DNA of 18,125 bases from JBAZOD01 sp041648955. GTDB lineage: Bacteria; Patescibacteriota; Patescibacteriia; Patescibacteriales; JAQTRU01. Made by a program: the position numbers and the translations under genes. The stretch covers positions 1-18,125 of the forward strand of contig JBAZOD010000014.1 in NCBI GenBank assembly GCA_041648955.1. The letters are read 5' to 3'. Numbering within the stretch: position 1 is the first letter of the stretch; every line of letters begins with the position of its first letter. The notes under the pieces are model-generated. The model was not told where the DNA came from and ran no database searches. It was given only the letters and a program-made list of their open reading frames with translations. Positions 14,330-18,125 of the stretch are shown here, in pieces.

Positions 14330-16060
14330 ATGTCGAATAGAAAAGCAAAAAATATCACATACAAAGATTTTTTAACGTCCGATCTTCTGGAAAATGAGGG
14401 AATTTCCTCATTAAAATTAAAAATCCCAGAATTTCAGAGAAATTATGTGTGGAAGAATGATAATATTATTGAATTTTTTAATTCCATAGAGGACAATGAG
14501 CCAGGTTATTACTCTGGAAGTATTGTTATAGTAGCTAACGAGGACGGTTCCTCCGGCAGAGATAAAATCGTCGACGGTCAACAAAGACTTGTTACTCTGT
14601 CTTTTATTTCGAAAGCTATTTATGACAGTGTTTCGAACGATGAGATGAAAGAAGATATTAAAAAAATTCTTTTCCAAGGGCAAAATTTAAAAATTATATT
14701 TCAAAGAGAGGGTCTGCAGTCTATTTATGAAAAAGTAATTCGTGGTGAAGTTTTTGACGAAAAGACATTAAATAAAAGTCAGAAAAAATTGTTAACTGGT
14801 TTCAATATTATAAAAAAAGAAATTTCCGAAATAGATGATTTAGAATCTTTTTTTAATAAATTAGAACTTTTAGAGTTTGTTGTAATTAAATGTCCGGACG
14901 ATAATGATGCATATCAATTGTTTGAAGGCTTAAATTCAACTGGTCTTAGTCTTTCTGCAATAGAGCTAACAAAAAATTCCATATTAGGTTTTGTAAAAAA
15001 AGAAGACCAGACTAAACTAGTCGAAATTAATCAGAAGTGGGAGGCAATGGAAAAAAGTTTTGAAATGGAAAATCCAGTATTTTTTAGTAAATTCATAAGA
15101 CATCATTGGTTCTTTGAAGGAGGTTATGTTAGTAACTCTAGATTATTTAAAGAAATTAAGGAGAAAAAGATTATAAATATGACGACCGTGGGAAAGTATA
15201 TAAATGAATTGGTTGAAGATTCTAGAGTATATTTAAATTTTAGATTGTCGAATTTAAATAAAAGAGATTTTAATGAGCATATGGATGATAGAGTGTACCA
15301 AAAAATTCCTATAATAATTAATCATTTTGGTTTGTTAAAATTAGATCAAATATATTCAGTTCTTTTTGCTCTATATAAACAAGGAAAATTCACTGAAAGA
15401 TATTTTTTAAGAGATTCCTATTTTAATCACATAGAAGGTCTTTGGGCGTTTATTTTTTTAGTTAATCATTCAAAAATTAGTCCTTCTTCTTTCGAAAGAA
15501 AATTTGCTAGTCTTTGTAAGGATATAGGAGAACTCCAATATTCGGAGTTTAAAATTAGAATGAAAGATTTTTTCAAGGATTTGCATAATATTGTTTTGTC
15601 TGTGGACAAGAAGGATTTTTCTAAAAAAATGAGTGAATCATTAAATAATAATGAAAGTGGAAGCGGATTAATTAGGTACTTGCTCCGAGAGTATTTGTTG
15701 TCAACCGGAGGCGGGGAAGATCCGGATCAAACCACGGAACATATTATCCCCAAATCCAATTTTAGTAATTGGTCGAATATTAATAATCCAGACGCTGTAA
15801 AGGGGTTTGTAGAAAAGTTGGGTAACTTGACATTATTAAATAAGACACTTAATGAAAGTATAGAAGATAAGGCTTTCGCCTATAAGAACGAAAACGGATA
15901 TGCTAAGAGTTCTTTTGTTTTGAATAATAAATTATTTGATGACTGGGGGGACAAATTTAATTCAGAAGATCCGAAGGTTGCAATAGTAGAAAGAGGAATG
16001 AAAATTTCGGAAATTATTTATGATTTATATATCGGTAAAATCGAAGCCCTAAGTAAATGA
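14330..16060 (+). CDS. DUF262-DUF1524 (GmrSD-like) nuclease
   Basis: This 576-residue protein joins an N-terminal DUF262 domain to a C-terminal DUF1524 HNH-type nuclease. DUF262 motifs are IPEFQRNYVW (32-41), the nucleotide-hydrolysis signature DGQQRL (82-87) and FEGLNSTGLSLS (198-209). The nuclease signature is TTEHIIPKS (468-476), followed by LGNLTLLN (497-504) and later conserved residues. Relatives include GmrSD, which cleaves DNA carrying glucosylated hydroxymethylcytosine using NTP, and DUF262 proteins in BREX and phosphorothioation-dependent defence. By analogy this protein would be an NTP-dependent nuclease against modified phage DNA. It begins 8 bases after the D12 methylase and ends 22 bases before the endonuclease. 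It is of ordinary length for a one-chain DUF262-DUF1524 enzyme. Which modification it senses is unknown. Confidence 0.87.
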   Translation: MSNRKAKNITYKDFLTSDLLENEGISSLKLKIPEFQRNYVWKNDNIIEFFNSIEDNEPGYYSGSIVIVANEDGSSGRDKIVDGQQRLVTLSFISKAIYDSVSNDEMKEDIKKILFQGQNLKIIFQREGLQSIYEKVIRGEVFDEKTLNKSQKKLLTGFNIIKKEISEIDDLESFFNKLELLEFVVIKCPDDNDAYQLFEGLNSTGLSLSAIELTKNSILGFVKKEDQTKLVEINQKWEAMEKSFEMENPVFFSKFIRHHWFFEGGYVSNSRLFKEIKEKKIINMTTVGKYINELVEDSRVYLNFRLSNLNKRDFNEHMDDRVYQKIPIIINHFGLLKLDQIYSVLFALYKQGKFTERYFLRDSYFNHIEGLWAFIFLVNHSKISPSSFERKFASLCKDIGELQYSEFKIRMKDFFKDLHNIVLSVDKKDFSKKMSESLNNNESGSGLIRYLLREYLLSTGGGEDPDQTTEHIIPKSNFSNWSNINNPDAVKGFVEKLGNLTLLNKTLNESIEDKAFAYKNENGYAKSSFVLNNKLFDDWGDKFNSEDPKVAIVERGMKISEIIYDLYIGKIEALSK

Positions 16061-16082
16061 TAATAAATTTATTAATGTAATT

Positions 16083-16715
16083 ATGAAAAAAAATAATTTA
16101 AATTTGCTCAATAATCCAGGAGTAATTCGTTGGTGCTATGAAGGTATTACGGATATCACTATAAAAAATACTAGCAACGGAGACAAACTTAAGGCGGCAA
16201 GCGAGATAGAAAAAAAATGGGGGAATACCGTGATTGGCGGTAACGGTGGTGGACAATGGACAACTAAATTATGCGAAGATTTAGTTATGGAGGGTTTGAT
16301 AAAGTTAGGCAGAAAAAATGTAAGAAAAACCACACCAATAAAAAGTTCCTTAAGGGATAAGAAGTATCATCCCGATTTAGAATGTGATAATTATGTCTAC
16401 GAAGTCAAGGGTAGCAACTGGTGCATTACTGGCACGGCTGGGGAGAAGATTCTTGGCACGCCCCTGAAATATGGAGAAGTGCCGCGATTATTTAAAAAAC
16501 CATTGCAAATAGTGTTGGTCGGATATCAAGAATACGAAGCTAGAATGGGTTATGCTTTTGGAGATTTGTTAGACGAAAAAAATCAAACTCAAGAATTACA
16601 TGAGAGTTTGGCTTTCTACAAGAAGAATAAAATTGAATATGTAGCTTTTACTGATATATTAAAAAAGATAGATTTGCCTGATGGTTGCTGGAAGAAAAAA
16701 AAGAAAATTATTTAA
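16083..16715 (+). CDS. Putative type II restriction endonuclease, PD-(D/E)XK fold
   Basis: This 210-residue protein carries a clear PD-(D/E)XK nuclease core: P97-D98, eight residues, then E107-V-K109. A Glu-containing helix precedes it (TKLCEDLVMEGL, 61-72). The region after it (ITGTAGEKILGTPLKYGEV, 115-133) and IVLVGYQEYE (143-152) recalls sequences I associate with type II restriction enzymes, but I cannot name the exact relative. The Gly-rich GGNGGGQW (52-59) may be part of the DNA-contact or dimer region. Its position between a DUF262 nuclease and a methylase, with the methylase start 1 base after its stop, strongly supports a restriction enzyme. The recognition site is unknown. A non-restriction nuclease role is less likely. 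Confidence 0.78.
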   Translation: MKKNNLNLLNNPGVIRWCYEGITDITIKNTSNGDKLKAASEIEKKWGNTVIGGNGGGQWTTKLCEDLVMEGLIKLGRKNVRKTTPIKSSLRDKKYHPDLECDNYVYEVKGSNWCITGTAGEKILGTPLKYGEVPRLFKKPLQIVLVGYQEYEARMGYAFGDLLDEKNQTQELHESLAFYKKNKIEYVAFTDILKKIDLPDGCWKKKKKII

Positions 16716-16716
16716 C

Positions 16717-17469
16717 ATGTCTACGAAAGAATTAAAACTTCATCCAGACAATTTTGATTTGGAATGTACAACCGTGTGGTCATTTCCTCGTCGGGGAAAC
16801 TGGGCAACACATAAATCAGATTGGAGGGGAAATTGGGCACCAGAAGTGGTGCGCAATTTAATTTTGCGCTATTCAAAAGAGGGCGACCATCTGCTTGATT
16901 GCATGATTGGCGGGGGGACTACGGCAATAGAGGCAAAAATATTAAATCGCCATATTACATGTGTTGATGTTAACGAAGAGGCATTAAAGCGAACTAGAGA
17001 AGTTTTGGAATTTGAGGTTGATAATAAAGCTAAGCAACGAATAATAAAGTGCGATGCTCGTAATATGAAATTTATTAAAAATGAAGAAATAGACTTCATT
17101 CTCACTCATCCACCATATGCCGATATAGTAAAATATAGTGAAGGTGAAATCCCTGAAGATTTATCGAATATACATAATATAGATAAATTTGTAGAGGAAA
17201 TGGGGGCGGTTGTAAAAGAGTTATATCGTGTTCTGAAGTCTGGAAAATTTTGTGCCATTCTAATAGGTGATACAAGACGAAATAAAATGTATCAACCACT
17301 TGCTTTTAAAGTAATGGATAGATTTATAAAAGAAGGTTTTAAATTGAAGGAGGATATTATAAAAAAACAGCACAACTGCAAAGCAACTGGCTTTTGGGTC
17401 AATAAATCAAAAGAATTAAATTTCTTGTTGATAATGCACGAACATTTATTTGTTTTTCAAAAAATTTAA
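16717..17469 (+). CDS. Second DNA methyltransferase, motif order X-I-IV
   Basis: This 250-residue protein is a SAM-dependent methyltransferase, most likely acting on DNA amino groups (N4-cytosine or N6-adenine). The order of motifs is X (RGNWAPEVVRNLILRYS, 37-53), I (LLDCMIGGGTTA, 59-70), an acidic residue at D84, D113, then IV (LTHPPYADI, 129-137), followed by LYRVLKSGKF. This is permuted relative to beta-class enzymes, where motif IV comes first. THPPY is an unusual form of the catalytic motif; SPPY and DPPY are commoner. I chose ATG 16717, 1 base after the endonuclease stop. An ATG at 16681 would add 12 lysine-rich residues and overlap it. It would protect the second strand or a second site, or be a separate modification enzyme. 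Confidence 0.8.
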   Translation: MSTKELKLHPDNFDLECTTVWSFPRRGNWATHKSDWRGNWAPEVVRNLILRYSKEGDHLLDCMIGGGTTAIEAKILNRHITCVDVNEEALKRTREVLEFEVDNKAKQRIIKCDARNMKFIKNEEIDFILTHPPYADIVKYSEGEIPEDLSNIHNIDKFVEEMGAVVKELYRVLKSGKFCAILIGDTRRNKMYQPLAFKVMDRFIKEGFKLKEDIIKKQHNCKATGFWVNKSKELNFLLIMHEHLFVFQKI

Positions 17470-17487
17470 CTAATTTATTAAAATAAT

Positions 17488-17685
17488 ATGTTTCAATTAG
17501 ACAACAATAAAATATCGTCTTCAATTAGTTTAATGGTTGCAATAATAATGCTGGTAGCTAGCTATTTTCAGTGGTGGGATATAACTTATAGCGGAGGGAT
17601 GAAAACAAAAAAATGGGTAAAAATATTTTTTGCTGTTCTTATTATTTTGTTGTTTATTGCACTTTTTTTAATTATCGGAGACTAG
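17488..17685 (+). CDS. Small two-helix membrane protein of unknown function
   Basis: This 65-residue protein has two hydrophobic segments (about 10-28 and 45-62) joined by a short basic loop (GGMKTKKWVK). I see no family motif. It starts 18 bases after the stop of the second methylase, so it could lie at the end of the restriction operon transcript. Its character is the same as that of the small native membrane genes on its right, and a defence role is not supported. There is no SD. Confidence 0.6.
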   Translation: MFQLDNNKISSSISLMVAIIMLVASYFQWWDITYSGGMKTKKWVKIFFAVLIILLFIALFLIIGD

Positions 17686-17708
17686 AAAAATAATTAACTA
17701 ATAATAAT

Positions 17709-18008
17709 ATGTTCTTCAACTCACCAGGCGCGCCTACTGTCGCTAAAAAAACAGTATATTTAATAGCCTCAATAATTTTAGGTTTGCTTTTGAGCCTTTG
17801 GGTTCACGTTTTTATTGAAATTAAATATTTAAGTTGGGCCGAGGAGCAGGGGAGAGCGGTGTCTTTTTATAACGGTTGTGCTTTAGCGCCCTGGCTTCAA
17901 ATCGCGCTTTGGCTAATTGGCGCTTTGGGCGGATACTTTCTTGGCCGTTGGTGGTGGCGAATAGTCTATGTCGATAGGGTTTGGGAGAAGAAAATAAGTA
18001 AATCATAA
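17709..18008 (+). CDS. Small membrane protein of conserved CPR type
   Basis: This 99-residue protein has two membrane helices (about 15-36 and 63-82). Between them is the stretch IEIKYLSWAEEQGR (37-50) and a short region with NGCALAPWLQ (55-64). The C-terminal end is aromatic and basic (GRWWWRIVYVDRVWEKK, 79-95). From memory, similar proteins, with an ALxPxLQ element and the GRxWWR tail, recur in Parcubacteria-type genomes without a known function. The gene starts 23 bases after the previous one and is followed 17 bases on by another membrane gene, so all three may be co-transcribed. Confidence 0.72.
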   Translation: MFFNSPGAPTVAKKTVYLIASIILGLLLSLWVHVFIEIKYLSWAEEQGRAVSFYNGCALAPWLQIALWLIGALGGYFLGRWWWRIVYVDRVWEKKISKS

Positions 18009-18025
18009 TTATTTAAAATAAATCT

Positions 18026-18125
18026 ATGTCTGACAAAACTATCAATATTCTCCGTTGTGTTGCGCGCGGTATTTTAATAATTATTGCCGCGGCCGCCTTT
18101 ATTTTCGCTTTATTGTCCGGAGCCG
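18026..18125 (+). CDS. Membrane protein, partial (runs off right edge)
   Basis: An open frame starts at ATG 18026 and has no stop before the end of the window. The 33 complete codons read MSDKTINILRC followed by a membrane helix (about 14-30) ending ALLSGA. It is too short to place in a family, but the spacing and character fit the cluster of small membrane proteins to its left. Confidence 0.6.
   Translation, partial: MSDKTINILRCVARGILIIIAAAAFIFALLSGA

Noticed and set aside
16681..16716. Upstream ATG for the second methylase
   Set aside because: It adds a short lysine-rich stretch overlapping the endonuclease gene. The ATG at 16717 directly after the stop gives a more normal N-terminus.
13338..17469. 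Restriction operon as an insertion with flanking repeats or an integrase
   Set aside because: I saw no transposase, integrase or obvious flanking direct or inverted repeats in the window. Transfer is possible but not supported by boundaries.
1..18125. CRISPR array, tRNA or rRNA genes
   Set aside because: No regularly spaced repeats and no recognisable tRNA or rRNA sequence were seen when reading both strands.

Overview
The window looks like a piece of an AT-rich genome of the Candidate Phyla Radiation (Patescibacteria, probably a Parcubacteria-type lineage). This is an inference from three things. Most genes have AT-rich leaders without a Shine-Dalgarno (SD) sequence. Several short membrane proteins (12932-13195, 17709-18008 and the partial gene at 18026) look like conserved families I associate with that group. 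The protein set consists of surface-glycan genes and membrane-anchored secreted proteins without central metabolism. No rRNA, tRNA or CRISPR array was seen.

Layout. Positions 4-3486 hold three envelope-polysaccharide genes: a GT2 glycosyltransferase, an O-antigen ligase/polymerase-like membrane protein on the minus strand, and a GT-B (GT4-like) glycosyltransferase. Positions 3539-5249 hold a small DUF350 membrane protein and a secreted GH5 glycosidase with a C-terminal helical repeat module. Positions 5316-12745 alternate two kinds of gene. One kind is native-looking: a secreted propeller-like protein, a membrane-anchored family 5 solute-binding protein whose halves are in circularly permuted order, and a lone sCache sensor domain. 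The other kind looks as if it came from a diderm bacterium: an OmpA-domain lipoprotein, a protein ending in a type IX secretion (T9SS) sorting domain, and a barrel-like exported protein. The three foreign-looking genes are GC-richer and have clear SD sites. Two of them also have well-matched -35/-10 promoters.

Positions 13338-17469 form a tight four-gene operon behind an extended -10 promoter: a D12-class adenine methylase, a DUF262-DUF1524 nuclease of the GmrSD type, a small PD-(D/E)XK restriction endonuclease, and a second DNA methylase of a different class. I read it as a composite restriction island that pairs a type II restriction-modification system with a type IV-like nuclease. It is followed by small membrane proteins of unknown function that run off the right edge.

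How the parts fit together. The left part would build and remodel cell-surface glycan. The middle is a surface or sensing region with orphan binding and sensory proteins and several apparently acquired genes. The right part is genome defence. Hairpin terminators separate nearly all transcription units, and convergent pairs share bidirectional ones (944-985, 5273-5305, 9050-9127). No gap between genes exceeds 300 bases. The best candidates for something undescribed are the methylase/DUF262/endonuclease/methylase operon, the permuted binding protein divergent from a lone Cache domain, and the T9SS-tagged protein in a genome expected to have no T9SS.
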